Shown: in pieces, positions 1 through 9,277 of the stretch
Position numbering within the stretch: position 1 is the stretch's first letter
Layout of the letters: every line of letters begins with the position of its first letter
Assembly (NCBI GenBank): GCA_020161135.1
Contig: JAIUOB010000002.1
Span: 930,001-994,000 of the forward strand
Source of the DNA: Gemmatimonadota bacterium
GTDB taxonomy: Bacteria; Gemmatimonadota; Gemmatimonadetes; Gemmatimonadales; Gemmatimonadaceae
Length of the DNA stretch: 64,000 nt
Direction: 5' to 3'
Translations under genes and position numbers: made by a program
The notes under the pieces: model-generated
What the model saw: the letters and a program-made list of their open reading frames with translations, nothing else
Databases searched by the model: none
Told to the model about the DNA's origin: nothing

Positions 1-377
1 TCTGGCATGGTGAAGATGCACTTGTAGCCCTTGAGCGCGGCCGCGATGGCGATGCCGACACCCGTGTTGCCGCTCGTCGCCTCGACAATGGTCCCGCCGG
101 GCTTGAGCGTGCCGGCCGCCTCGTGGGCCTCGATCATCGGCAGGCCGATGCGATCCTTCACGCTCCCACCGGGGTTGAAGAAGTCGGCCTTGCCGTAGAT
201 CGGCGTCCGGATCCCCTTCGCGAGGCGGGACAGGCGTATCAGGGGCGTCCACCCGATCGTCTCGAGGACGTTCTCGTAGGGACGGCGATGCCGGAGGTGT
301 TCCTCAGACGTGGGCGTCGAAGCGCCTGGCGCCGCAGCCGTGGCTGCAGCCGCAGTGGATGCGAGAGTCGTGGCCAT
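1..377 (-). CDS. Cystathionine beta-synthase / cysteine synthase family PLP enzyme (partial, N-terminal part)
   Basis: The gene runs off the left edge; about 125 N-terminal residues are visible. After an Ala/Thr-rich leader of roughly 35 residues comes the fold-type II PLP synthase start: ENVLETIGWTPLIRL, then NPGGSVKDR (the Lys should form the PLP aldimine), then EATSGNTGVG, the substrate/PLP loop. The run KGYKCIFTMP is more typical of the CBS subgroup than of CysK, so transsulfuration (serine plus homocysteine) is slightly favoured over O-acetylserine sulfhydrylase. The distinguishing C-terminal CBS domains are outside the window. The ATG at 377 is the first in frame and lacks a convincing Shine-Dalgarno site. 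It is divergent from the lipoprotein at 432, with 54 bp between them. Confidence 0.9.
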   Translation of the reverse strand, partial: MATTLASTAAAATAAAPGASTPTSEEHLRHRRPYENVLETIGWTPLIRLSRLAKGIRTPIYGKADFFNPGGSVKDRIGLPMIEAHEAAGTLKPGGTIVEATSGNTGVGIAIAAALKGYKCIFTMP

Positions 378-431
378 CCCCCAATCTACCCGCCGTTGTC
401 CCTCGGCACCTTTCCCCGCCATCGTTCCCGC

Positions 432-2819
432 ATGCCGCGTCCCGCCTGCCGCCCGCCCCGCCGCCCTGCCGTCCTTGCGCTGATCGCGCGACGCGGTCTG
501 CTCGCGCCCGCCCTCGCTGCGGGCGCGCTGCTCGCCGCCTGTTCGCGCTCGGCCAGCGGGCCCGGCCCGGTGCCGGCTGCCATCACGATCCAGGGGGGGA
601 ACAACCAGACGGCCACCGTGCTGCAGGCGCTCCCCACGCAGCTGTCGGTCGCGGTGACCGATGCCAGCGGCAAGCCGGTGCCGAACCGTCGCGTCGACTG
701 GGACGTCGCGGCCGGCGCCGGGACGCTGTCACCCACCGCGAGCAACACCAACGCCAGCGGCGTGGCCACCACCACGTGGACTGCCGGTTCGGTGGCGGGG
801 ACCATCCGTATCGCGGCACAGATCGCCGGGCTCAATCCGGCCGTGTTCACCGCGACCATCGTGCCGGGCGCTGCCGCGAGTGTGGTGGCCACGCCCGACC
901 TGCTCACGCTGGGTGTGGGTGACACGCTCCGCGTCCGTGGGGCCGTCCGCGACGCCCTTGGCAATACGATTCAGGGGCAAACGATTGCCTTTTCCTCGCT
1001 CACGCCGTCCATCGTCTCCATCGATCCGACCACCGGTCTCGTGACGGCGCTCTCGCAGGGCGCCGGCCGTGTGGTGGCCGCCGAGGCCTCCGGTCGCGCG
1101 GACACCGTGCCCGTGACCGTCGGGGCCGCCGGGTCGGTGGCCTGCGGCGCCCTGGCTCCGGTCTCGCTCGCCCTCGGAGAGGTACGCCGCCCCGCTGCCG
1201 GCGCCAGCTCGATCGGCCTCTGCATCACGGGGCCCGCCACCGGCACCGGCGATTACGCGCTGGCCCTCATTTCAACGGGGTCCTCGTTCGGCACGTCGAC
1301 CATCCTCGACGTGCATGGCATCGGCAACACGCTCCCCGCCACCGCCGCGCTCACCCTCGACCCGCGTGGCGATGTCGATGTGGCGACCGCGGGGCCCCTG
1401 CTCCTCCCCGAGGGGCACGGCGCGCAGGATGTCGACACGGTGCAGGTGCTCGAGACGGCGCGGCGCGAGATGGCCCGGCGCGAGCTCGCACCGCTCGTGG
1501 GCACCGCGCGCGACTGGTACGCCTCGCGGAACCGCTTCGCCCGCGCCGTCGCCGATCCCAAGGTGGGTGACGTCATCAAGCTCAACACCAACGCGAGCGT
1601 GGCCTGCTCGTCGCCCGACACGCGCTCCGGTCGCGTCGCGGCGGTGAGCGCGCGCGCGATGGTCGTGGCCGACGTGAACAACCCGGCCGGCGGCTACACC
1701 GATGCCGACTACCAGTCGGTGCTCGCCACCTTCGACACGCTCGTCTTCCCGATGGACACGACGGCGTTCGGCGCGCCGTCGAACATCAGCAGCTACGGCC
1801 GCGTCATCCTGTTCTTCACCAAGGCCGTCAACGAGCTCACGCCGCGCAACGCCACGTTCACCATCGGCGGCTTCTTCTTCGCGCGCGACCTCTATCCCAA
1901 GAAGGCGGCCAACGGGCTCGCCGCATGCGCCGGGTCGAACGAGAACGAGATGTTCTACCTCCTCGTCCCCGACCCCAACGGCGAGGTGAACGGCAATCGC
2001 CGCACCAAGGACGAAGTCACGCTGGGCAACATCACCTCCATCGCGCACGAGCTGCAGCACCTCATCAACTCGTCGCGGCGCCTCTATGTGAACACCGGCG
2101 CCGAGCAGACCGAGGTCACGTGGCTCGACGAGGGGCTCGCGCACATCGCCGAGGAGCTGCTGTACTTCCGCGTGGCCGGCTTCGGTGACCGGCAGAACCT
2201 CGTGCTGGCCGATGTCGCGCAGAACGCGACCCGCCAGTCACAGTTCAACACCTACGCGTCGTCCAACTTCTTCCGCTTCCAGCGCTTCCTCACCGCCACC
2301 GAAGGGAACTCCCCGTACGCGCCCAACGACTCCCTCGCGACACGCGGTGCGACGTGGAACTTCCTGCGCTATGCGGCGGCGCGGCAGGGGGCCGGCAACG
2401 AGGCGGCGTTCTTCCGGGCGCTCGTCAACTCGCGCACCTCCGGGCTCGCGAACCTGCAGAGCGTGCTGAGCGGCGGCACCTTCGGCGACTATCTCGCCGA
2501 CTGGAGCGTGGCACTCATCGCCGACGACCACATCCCCGCCACCACGGCGGCGCTCGATCCGCGCTACACAAACCCGGCCTGGAGCTTCCGCAGCATCTAC
2601 CCCGGGCTGCGCATCGGCTCGAATGTGCCGCTGGGTGTCTACCCCATCTCGGCGCGCCTGCTCAACAGCAACGTGCCGCAGCGCCTCGCACTCGCCGGGG
2701 GCACCAGCAGCTACATCCGCTTCGCGATCCCCGCCGGGCGCACCGCGCTCATCACGCTGGGCGCGAACGGCGCGCTGCCACCCAGCACGGTGCGCTACAG
2801 CTTCGTGCGGGTGCGCTGA
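432..2819 (+). CDS. Ig-like domain lipoprotein with M30 (hyicolysin)-type zinc metalloprotease domain
   Basis: The product has 795 residues. The ATG at 432 is chosen because it gives a proper lipoprotein signal (Arg-rich n-region, Ala/Leu core, lipobox LLAAC); the frame is open further upstream but would lack a signal. Two bacterial Ig-like repeats follow: a Big_1-type module (about residues 45-145, with TLSPTASNTNASGVATTTW) and a Big_2-type module (about 150-235). The C-terminal half has HELQH near residues 539-543 followed by WLDEGLAHIAEE about 25 residues later, the HExxH plus downstream Glu arrangement of M30/gluzincin peptidases. It is probably anchored in the outer membrane with an exposed protease. 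Substrate is unknown. The same Ig-plus-metalloprotease plan recurs in the gene at 15250. Confidence 0.85.
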   Translation: MPRPACRPPRRPAVLALIARRGLLAPALAAGALLAACSRSASGPGPVPAAITIQGGNNQTATVLQALPTQLSVAVTDASGKPVPNRRVDWDVAAGAGTLSPTASNTNASGVATTTWTAGSVAGTIRIAAQIAGLNPAVFTATIVPGAAASVVATPDLLTLGVGDTLRVRGAVRDALGNTIQGQTIAFSSLTPSIVSIDPTTGLVTALSQGAGRVVAAEASGRADTVPVTVGAAGSVACGALAPVSLALGEVRRPAAGASSIGLCITGPATGTGDYALALISTGSSFGTSTILDVHGIGNTLPATAALTLDPRGDVDVATAGPLLLPEGHGAQDVDTVQVLETARREMARRELAPLVGTARDWYASRNRFARAVADPKVGDVIKLNTNASVACSSPDTRSGRVAAVSARAMVVADVNNPAGGYTDADYQSVLATFDTLVFPMDTTAFGAPSNISSYGRVILFFTKAVNELTPRNATFTIGGFFFARDLYPKKAANGLAACAGSNENEMFYLLVPDPNGEVNGNRRTKDEVTLGNITSIAHELQHLINSSRRLYVNTGAEQTEVTWLDEGLAHIAEELLYFRVAGFGDRQNLVLADVAQNATRQSQFNTYASSNFFRFQRFLTATEGNSPYAPNDSLATRGATWNFLRYAAARQGAGNEAAFFRALVNSRTSGLANLQSVLSGGTFGDYLADWSVALIADDHIPATTAALDPRYTNPAWSFRSIYPGLRIGSNVPLGVYPISARLLNSNVPQRLALAGGTSSYIRFAIPAGRTALITLGANGALPPSTVRYSFVRVR

Positions 2820-2853
2820 CAGTAGGTGCGCTGAGCGTGCCTGCGCTGGCGCC

Positions 2854-3720
2854 TCAGCGGCGCGGCTTGAGCGTGATCTCGAACAGCTTGCTCCACTGCT
2901 TGCCGGTCACGAAGATGCGGTCCTTCTCCGCGTCGTAGGCGATCCCGTTGAGCACATCTTCCTCTCCGGTGCGGTCGAGAGTGGAGAGGATGCCGGTGAG
3001 GTCGATCCACCCCACCACGATGCCGGTGGCCGGGTCGATGCGGGCGATGGAGTCGGTCTGCCAGACGTTGGCCCAGATCTCCCCCTTCACCCACTCCAGC
3101 TCGTTGAGCTGCTTCACCGGTGTGCCGTGGTCGGTCACGGTGAGGGAGCGCGTGATGGCGAACGTCTGCGGATCACGCCACACCAGTGCCTCGCTGCCGT
3201 TGCTCATGATGAGCGACGTGCCGTCGCTCGTGAGTCCCCACCCGTCGCCATCGTAGCGGAACTCCTTGGCCTGACGCGCGAAGGTCTTCCAGTCGTACGT
3301 GAACGCCTTGCCGCTCTGCCAGGTGATCTGGTAGAGCGTGCTGCCCAGGATGACAATGCCCTCGCCGAAGTGGGGCGCCTCGAGCGGCTGCTGACGCAGC
3401 ACCTTTCCGGTGGTCAGCTCCACCTCACGAATGCCGGAGCGGCCCACCTCGCCGGTGCTCTCGAAGAGGCGATTCTGGTGCCACTGCAACCCCTGGGTCC
3501 AGGCCTTGGGGTCGTGCGGATAGGTGGCGACCACGTCGTAGGTGTACGCAGGGGTCCGCGCGGCGGGCGTGTCGAGCGTGTCGTTGGCGCGCGCCGCATC
3601 GGCTTCGCGGCGATCGCTGCAGGCACCGAACGCACCGGCAGTGCCCACGAGGCCCACGGTGGCGAGCAGGATCATCACGGCAGCAGCGCGGGAGCGACGG
3701 AGCGTGGTCAGGATCGGCAT
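2854..3720 (-). CDS. Glutaminyl-peptide cyclotransferase (plant/bacterial beta-propeller type)
   Basis: The product has 288 residues. It would convert N-terminal glutamine of secreted peptides to pyroglutamate. The N-terminus has a hydrophobic signal ending near FGACSDR, so it is exported and possibly lipidated. The body matches the Glu_cyclase_2 five-bladed propeller: YPHDPKAWTQGL, FESTGEVGRSGIREVEL, HFGEGI, LTWQSG-like and YDGDGWGL segments, then LNELEWVKGEIWANVW and LNGIAYD. These are the family's hallmark acidic and aromatic pocket segments. ATG 3720 is the natural start; the frame stays open upstream only as a shadow of the next gene. It lies 46 bp downstream of the mug-like gene and faces the lipoprotein gene end at 2819. 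Confidence 0.9.
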   Translation of the reverse strand: MPILTTLRRSRAAAVMILLATVGLVGTAGAFGACSDRREADAARANDTLDTPAARTPAYTYDVVATYPHDPKAWTQGLQWHQNRLFESTGEVGRSGIREVELTTGKVLRQQPLEAPHFGEGIVILGSTLYQITWQSGKAFTYDWKTFARQAKEFRYDGDGWGLTSDGTSLIMSNGSEALVWRDPQTFAITRSLTVTDHGTPVKQLNELEWVKGEIWANVWQTDSIARIDPATGIVVGWIDLTGILSTLDRTGEEDVLNGIAYDAEKDRIFVTGKQWSKLFEITLKPRR

Positions 3721-3766
3721 GGCAGTGCTGCAGCGAGAGGTGAAGGCGGGACGAACAACGATCGCG

Positions 3767-4330
3767 TCAGGACGTCGACGTGGCCCACGTGCGCAGCTCC
3801 GCGAGCAGCGCAATGAGATCGGACAGCGAGTGATTCGCGTTGAGACCGCTCGGACTCGGCAGCGCCCACAACGCCGTGTCGCCGAGCGTCTCGGGTTGGA
3901 GACCGAGCGCGGCTTTGGGTGCGCGGAACGCGGTGCGGTACGCGCCGATGCCGAGGAAGGCCACGACACGCGGGCGCACGCGCGCCACGAGTGCGCGCAG
4001 CCGCTCACCGCCCGCGACAATCTCGTCGGCCGACAGCTCGGCCGCTGTGGCCGTGGTCCGCGCCACCATGTTGGTGATGCCATACCCCAGCGGCAACAGG
4101 TCGGCCTCTTCCCACGGCGCGAACAGCCGCGGGGTGAAGCCGGCGCCGTACAGGGCGGGCCAGAAGCGATTGCCCGGGCGCCCGAAGTGGTGGCCGATGG
4201 CCGCCGTGTAGAGCCCCGGGTTGATGCCACAGAAGAGCACCGTGAGCCCGGGCGCAACGAGGTCGGGGACGACCTTGTGCACCGCCGCGGCGAGGTCGGC
4301 CTTGGAGGGCTTGGGCGGCGCCACGGTCAC
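3767..4330 (-). CDS. mug: G/U mismatch-specific uracil-DNA glycosylase (Mug/TDG family)
   Basis: The product has 187 residues. It would remove uracil or thymine from G:U/G:T mispairs in base-excision repair. Motif 1 is GINPGLYTA, with the Asn of the Mug active site. Next come HHFGRPGNRFWPALYGAGF and, near the end, LPSPSGLNANHS, the minor-groove intercalation loop of Mug enzymes. The GTG at 4330 overlaps the mutS stop as GTGA, so translation is probably coupled to mutS. That coupling places mismatch repair and mismatch glycosylase in one operon. Length and motif spacing are normal for the family. Confidence 0.92.
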   Translation of the reverse strand: MTVAPPKPSKADLAAAVHKVVPDLVAPGLTVLFCGINPGLYTAAIGHHFGRPGNRFWPALYGAGFTPRLFAPWEEADLLPLGYGITNMVARTTATAAELSADEIVAGGERLRALVARVRPRVVAFLGIGAYRTAFRAPKAALGLQPETLGDTALWALPSPSGLNANHSLSDLIALLAELRTWATSTS

Positions 4331-7089
4331 GACCCCGGTTCCTTCGCGCGCGACGCCTTGAGCTCGGCCAGCACTGTCAGCGCCTGCAGCGGTGTCATCT
4401 GCTCCGGCTCGAGTGCATCGACCGCATCGGCGAGGCGCGCGAGCTGCGGATCGGGTGCGGCGACCGTCGCGATGGCATCGCCGAAGAAGCCCAGTTGCGG
4501 CGTCGGTGCCGTCTGGTGCTTCAGGCGCGGTCCCTTGCGCGTGCTCCTCGGCGCCTGCATGCCGTCGGCCGTGAGGCGGGCCGCCATCTGCTCGCCTTCG
4601 CCCTCGAGCAGCGCGAGCACTTCCTTCGCGCGGGCGATGACCGGCGCCGGCAACCCGGCCAGCCGCCCCACCTCGATGCCATAGCTGCGGTCGGCGCCGC
4701 CGGGCACGAGCGTGTGCAGGAACAGCACGCGGTCGCCCACTTCGCGCACCGCCACGGTGAAGTTGCGCACGCCGGCCAGCTCGCCGGCGAGCTGCGTGAG
4801 CTCGTGATAGTGTGTCGCGAACACCGTCTTGCAGCCGATGGCGTCGTGCAGGTGCTCGCTCACGCTCCACGCGATCGACACGCCATCGTACGTGCTCGTG
4901 CCACGCCCGATCTCGTCGAGCAGCACCAGCGAGCGCCGCGTCGCCGCGTGCAGGATGGCGCTCGTCTCGCTCATCTCCACCATGAACGTCGACTGGCCAC
5001 GCACGAGGTTGTCGCTGGCGCCCACGCGCGTGAACAGCCGGTCCACGATGGGCAGCCGCGCGCGCCGCGCCGGCACGTACGCCCCCACCTGCGCGAGGAG
5101 CTGGATGAGCCCCACCTGCCGCAGCACCGTGCTCTTGCCGGCCATGTTGGGGCCGGTGAGCACGATGAGCTGCGCGCCGTCCGTGAGCACGAGGTCGTTC
5201 GGGATGAACTGCTCGCGCGGCATCATGCGCTCCACCACCGGATGCCGCCCCGCGACGATCTCGAGGTCGAAGCCGTCGTGCAGCTCGGGGCGCACGTACT
5301 GCTCGCGCTCGGCCACCTCCGCCAGCGCCGCCAGCACATCGAGCGTGGCCACGCGTTGGCCCACTGCCTGCCACCGCGCGATCGCGTCCCCGGCTTCGCG
5401 CCGCAACCCTTCGAACAGCGCGCGCTCGCGCGACTCGATGCGTTCGGCGGCGGTGAGCACCTTCTCCTCGTAGCTCTTGAGCGCGGGTGTCACGTAGCGC
5501 TCGGCGCCGGTCAGCGTCTGCCGCCGCTGGTAGTCGTCCGGCACCAGGTGCCGGTTGGCGTTCGAAATCTCGAGGTAGTACCCGAAGACACGGTTGTAGC
5601 CGACCTTGAGCGACGTGATGCCCGTGCGTGCCCGCTCCTCGGCCTGGATCGTCGCGATCGCATCGCGGCCGCCGTCACGGAGCGCGCGCAGCTCGTCCAG
5701 CTCGGCGTCCACACCCGGCGCAATCGTATCCTCGTCACCGATCGCGAGCGGGGGCCGCGGCACGAGCATCGTGGTGAGGCGTGCGCTGCAGTCGGCACCG
5801 TCGTCCCACGTGTCGAGCAGGGCCGCCAGCGCACCGGTCGCCTCGCGCGCATGCGGGGCCACCACCGCGCGCAACGCCGCCGCCACCTGCGGCAGGCGCG
5901 CCAGCGAATCGCCCAGCGCGCGCAGTTCGCGGGGCGTCGCGCGCGCGGCCGCGGCCTTGCTCGCCAGCCGCTCCACATCACGCACGCCGTCGAGCGCCTC
6001 GCGCAGCGCCCCGCGCCCGATGGCATCGCGCACGAAGGTGGTGACGGCGTCGAGGCGCTGATGGATCGCGTGGTGTTCGAGCAGCGGCGCGAGCAGCCAC
6101 TGCCGCAGCAGGCGCTGCCCCATGGGCGTCACCGTGCGGTCCAGCACACTCAGCAGCGTCCCCGCGAGATCGCCGCCGCGCAACGACTCCACCAGCTCGA
6201 GGTTGCGCCGCGTCATCTCGTCCAGCGGCATCACGCCGCCCGGCCGCTCCACGACGGGACGCGCGAGGTGCGGCAGCCCACCGGGCTGCAGCTCACGCAG
6301 GTAGCGCAGCAGCGCACCGCCCGCGCCCACCGCCGGCGCGTCGTCGGCGCCCAACCCGAAGCCATCGAGCCCCTGCACCGCGAACTGGCGCGCGAGGTCG
6401 TCGGCGCCGAGCTGCGCGTCGAACTCCCACCCCTCGCGTTCGGTCACGAGCACACCATCGAGCGCCGCGAGCGCGGCCGACACGCGGTCCGGCCCGGACG
6501 CGTCCGCGCTCTCGCGCCCGCGCACCAGCAGCAGCTCGCGCGGCGCGAGACGCGCGAGCACCGCACTCACGTCGCCGGGTTCGACGACGAACAGGCGGAA
6601 CTCGCCGGTCGAGAGATCGCCCGCCGCCACGCCCACACGCACGCCAGTGGCGTCGCGCCCGCGGGCCGCACGCGGTGTCGTCTCGCGCGCGGTGGCCACC
6701 GCCACGACGTAGTTGGCCCGCGCGCCGTCGAGCAGGTCGTCGGCGAACACGGCGCCGGGCGTGATCGTCTCGATCACTTCGCGCCGCACGATCCCCTTCG
6801 CGAGCTTCGGGTCTTCGACCTGCTCGCAGATGGCCACGCGATGACCCTGGCCCACGAGACGACGCAGATACTCCGCCGCCGCCTTCACGGGAATGCCCGC
6901 CAACGGCACTTCGCTCGCGCCACCGTTGTTGCGCGACGTGAGCGTCAGCCCCAACACGCGCGACGCCTTCTCGGCGTCGTCGTAGAACATTTCGTAGAAG
7001 TCACCCATGCGGAAGAACAGGATCGCGTCCTGATGACGCGCCTTGATCTCCCGGTACTGCTGCATCAGCGGCGTCGCCGCACCGCTCAC
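4327..7089 (-). CDS. mutS: DNA mismatch repair protein MutS
   Basis: The product has 920 residues. This is the ATPase that recognises base mispairs and recruits MutL. The N-terminal mismatch-binding domain begins PLMQQYREIK and carries GDFYEMF with the stacking Phe and Glu. Connector, core and clamp domains follow. The C-terminal ATPase has Walker A TGPNMAGKST (about residue 645), LLDEIGRGTSTYDG (Walker B/signature) and ATHYHEL. All catalytic residues are present. The ATG overlaps the stop of the upstream SPOR gene as ATGA, and its own stop overlaps the mug start. It is therefore the middle of a coupled holA-SPOR-mutS-mug transcription unit. Confidence 0.98.
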   Translation of the reverse strand: MSGAATPLMQQYREIKARHQDAILFFRMGDFYEMFYDDAEKASRVLGLTLTSRNNGGASEVPLAGIPVKAAAEYLRRLVGQGHRVAICEQVEDPKLAKGIVRREVIETITPGAVFADDLLDGARANYVVAVATARETTPRAARGRDATGVRVGVAAGDLSTGEFRLFVVEPGDVSAVLARLAPRELLLVRGRESADASGPDRVSAALAALDGVLVTEREGWEFDAQLGADDLARQFAVQGLDGFGLGADDAPAVGAGGALLRYLRELQPGGLPHLARPVVERPGGVMPLDEMTRRNLELVESLRGGDLAGTLLSVLDRTVTPMGQRLLRQWLLAPLLEHHAIHQRLDAVTTFVRDAIGRGALREALDGVRDVERLASKAAAARATPRELRALGDSLARLPQVAAALRAVVAPHAREATGALAALLDTWDDGADCSARLTTMLVPRPPLAIGDEDTIAPGVDAELDELRALRDGGRDAIATIQAEERARTGITSLKVGYNRVFGYYLEISNANRHLVPDDYQRRQTLTGAERYVTPALKSYEEKVLTAAERIESRERALFEGLRREAGDAIARWQAVGQRVATLDVLAALAEVAEREQYVRPELHDGFDLEIVAGRHPVVERMMPREQFIPNDLVLTDGAQLIVLTGPNMAGKSTVLRQVGLIQLLAQVGAYVPARRARLPIVDRLFTRVGASDNLVRGQSTFMVEMSETSAILHAATRRSLVLLDEIGRGTSTYDGVSIAWSVSEHLHDAIGCKTVFATHYHELTQLAGELAGVRNFTVAVREVGDRVLFLHTLVPGGADRSYGIEVGRLAGLPAPVIARAKEVLALLEGEGEQMAARLTADGMQAPRSTRKGPRLKHQTAPTPQLGFFGDAIATVAAPDPQLARLADAVDALEPEQMTPLQALTVLAELKASRAKEPGS

Positions 7090-8090
7090 GGCGTGATCTC
7101 CGCCACGAAGCCCTTGTGCCCCGCCTTCTTGAGCCGATTGAGCGCCGCGTTGGCGGCCGCCCGTGTGTCGTAGCGCCCCACTCGCACGCGGAAGGGACGC
7201 GCCTCACCATCGACGCGGGCGTCCACCCCTCGCGCCTTCAGCCGCCGCACACTCGCCTCCGCATCCCGGCGTGTCTCATACGCCGCCAACTGCACCGTAA
7301 ACCCCGTAGTAGCCGTCCTACCCGTAGTACCCGCAGTACCCGTAGTCCGCGCCGGCGAAGCCAAGGCGCCCGTCGTACCCGTAGTACCACCGCGACCGGC
7401 GTCGAGCCTGTCGCTCCCCGCGCGCACGCTGTCACGCCTGTCGCCCACAGCGCTCGCGCTGTTCGCGCTCACGCTGTTCGCAGTGCCCGCGAGCGAGCAG
7501 CGTTTTCCCATCTCCTCCCTCTGCAGCGTGAGCTCCCCGGCCGGAATCGCCACGCCGGCGAGCGTCCCCAGCGCTCCACACGCCTTCGCCACGTCCCGAT
7601 CGTCGAACCAGCTCCGCGCGATCCACAGCGTGCTCTTCACGCGCTGCGGCGCATCGGGAAAGTCGCGCACCGCACGTTCGAAGTAGGTGCGTGCGCTCGC
7701 CGTGCGGCCGCGCAGCAGCTCCAGTTCGCCGAGGCGCACGAGGGCGTCGGGGGTACGGGCCGACAGCGGGGCCTCGATGGCGAGACGCTTCCAGTCGAGC
7801 TCCGCGTCGCTGGCTCGCTCCGACAGCGTCGCGCGCCAGAAGAGTGCTTCGGCCAGGTTCGCACTGCCGCTCCCCTGCGCCCCGACGAGCGAGTCGAGCA
7901 ACGTGCGCGCCGCGGCTCCCTCGCCACTCTCCAGGAGCGTGCGGGCGCGCGCGATCGCCGCCTGCACCGCCGGCGCGACCGTCTCCTGCGCCTCTGCGGC
8001 CCGCGCCGCAGGCAGCATGGCGCACGCGAGGGCCAGCAGTGCGCGTGCACCGCCACGCACCGACGGCGACCGCCAGGCTCGGGCGCGCAT
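7086..8090 (-). CDS. Secreted tetratricopeptide-like protein with C-terminal SPOR domain
   Basis: The product has 334 residues. An N-terminal signal peptide (hydrophobic segment ending AAEAQE) precedes helical repeat-like pairs (about residues 35-190, for example LVRLGELELLRGRTASARTY, resembling TPR/YbgF-type repeats). A Thr/Gly/Ala-rich low-complexity linker follows (TGTTGALAS, TTGTAGTTG). The last ~75 residues form a SPOR domain: FTVQLAAYETRRDAEASVRR and FRVRVGRYDTRAAANAALNRL. SPOR domains bind denuded peptidoglycan at septa, so a cell-envelope or division-site role is inferred. The ATG at 8090 shares one base with the holA stop, and its own stop overlaps mutS, so it is embedded in a repair/replication operon. 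Confidence 0.85.
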   Translation of the reverse strand: MRARAWRSPSVRGGARALLALACAMLPAARAAEAQETVAPAVQAAIARARTLLESGEGAAARTLLDSLVGAQGSGSANLAEALFWRATLSERASDAELDWKRLAIEAPLSARTPDALVRLGELELLRGRTASARTYFERAVRDFPDAPQRVKSTLWIARSWFDDRDVAKACGALGTLAGVAIPAGELTLQREEMGKRCSLAGTANSVSANSASAVGDRRDSVRAGSDRLDAGRGGTTGTTGALASPARTTGTAGTTGRTATTGFTVQLAAYETRRDAEASVRRLKARGVDARVDGEARPFRVRVGRYDTRAAANAALNRLKKAGHKGFVAEITP

Positions 8091-9172
8091 CACGCCGCCC
8101 GCCGAGTGCGCGTCGCGCACAACGCCAACACCAACGACATCAGGTTCTGCTCCGCGTTCGAGACGGTTGTTTCCTTGAGCGCCATGTCGGCCTCCAGCAA
8201 GAGGTCGAGCGCGCGCGCGCAGGCGTCGGCGCTCCACTGATCGGTCACCTTCGTCCACGCCGACGCCGCCTCGCCCCACGGCCGCCCCGGAAAGCCACCG
8301 GTCTCCTTGAGAAAGGCGAAGTACTCCGTCGGCAGGCGATTCGTCGGCACACCCGCGTCGCGCCGCGCGCGGCCAAAGGCGAGCGCGAACGCTTGGGTGC
8401 TGAGCAGGATCACCACCTGCACCGCCGTCACCTTGGGCTGGCCCAACACATGCGCCACGAGGGCAACGGCGGCCTTGGCATCCTGCCGGGCGACGGCATC
8501 GAGCAGGTCGGTCACCGTCTCGCCGCGCCGCACGCCCACCACCGCCGCCACGACGTCGACGTCGATCTGCACCGCGGCGTCGCCGCTCGTCTGCCCCAGC
8601 ACATAGCTCGCGCACTTGTCGAGCTCCGACGCGAGCTGGTGCAGGTCGTTCCCCACCGCCTGCTGCAGCAGCGCGGTCGCATCGTCGGTCACCGTGGCGC
8701 GCAGCACGGTCTGCGCATGATGCGCGATCCAGCGCCGCACACGGTCGGGGGTGAGTGGCGCGAAGTCGAGCGCCTCCGACGCGGCCGCGAGCTCCTTGTC
8801 GACCTTGGTGCCCGCGGGCGACACGAGCAGCAGCAGCGTGTCGGCGGCTGGGCGCGCGAGATAGCGGTCGAGCTGCTGGCGTGCGGCCTTCTTGAGCGCG
8901 GTCACGTCGCGCAGCACCACCGCGCGGCGTTCGGCCAGCATCGGGGGCGTGCCCAGCAGGCTGCCGAGTGTTTCGGCGTCGAGCTCGGCGGCGCGACGCA
9001 CTTCGCAATTGAAGTCGCGCGTCGACGCATCGATGGCGGCGTCGAGTAGCGTGCGGACCGCGTCTTCCTTGAGGAAGTCGTCGTCGCCGTGCAGGTAGTA
9101 TACCGGCGCGAACTGACGTGCCTGCACCGCGGCCTGCACCACGCGCAGCGGGTTCGCTTCCTTACCGGCCAC
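8090..9172 (-). CDS. holA: DNA polymerase III delta subunit (clamp-loader)
   Basis: The product is about 360 residues. Delta opens the beta clamp within the clamp loader. Hallmarks are PVYYLHGDDDFLKEDAV near the N-terminus, RRAVVLRDV, the DNA_pol3_delta domain with LLLLVSPAGTKVDK, and the C-terminal domain with GNDLHQLASELDKC. As usual for delta, no Walker A motif is present. The start is uncertain: GTG 9172 gives a family-like N-terminus, while TTG 9220 would add 16 Arg/Pro-rich residues. A 16-codon frame (ATG 9212) ends just after the GTG and could act as a short coupled leader. This is the first gene of the holA-SPOR-mutS-mug string. Confidence 0.9.
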   Translation of the reverse strand: MAGKEANPLRVVQAAVQARQFAPVYYLHGDDDFLKEDAVRTLLDAAIDASTRDFNCEVRRAAELDAETLGSLLGTPPMLAERRAVVLRDVTALKKAARQQLDRYLARPAADTLLLLVSPAGTKVDKELAAASEALDFAPLTPDRVRRWIAHHAQTVLRATVTDDATALLQQAVGNDLHQLASELDKCASYVLGQTSGDAAVQIDVDVVAAVVGVRRGETVTDLLDAVARQDAKAAVALVAHVLGQPKVTAVQVVILLSTQAFALAFGRARRDAGVPTNRLPTEYFAFLKETGGFPGRPWGEAASAWTKVTDQWSADACARALDLLLEADMALKETTVSNAEQNLMSLVLALCATRTRRAA

Positions 9173-9277
9173 GGGCGGGCGTCTCGGGCGGGATGTGCGG
9201 CGCGTGCGACATCCCGGCAATCTAAGGACGCTGGGCGGCGTGCCGCGTGTGGTGCGGTGCCCCGAGGGGCGCCGCGC

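Noticed and set aside
2820..2853. Terminator between the converging lipoprotein and cyclotransferase genes
   Set aside because: No stem of useful length was found in the 34-bp gap.
4495..7173. A long plus-strand open frame opposite mutS
   Set aside because: Arg/His/Ala-rich product without domains; it is a by-product of GC-rich third positions in mutS, which is unmistakable on the minus strand.
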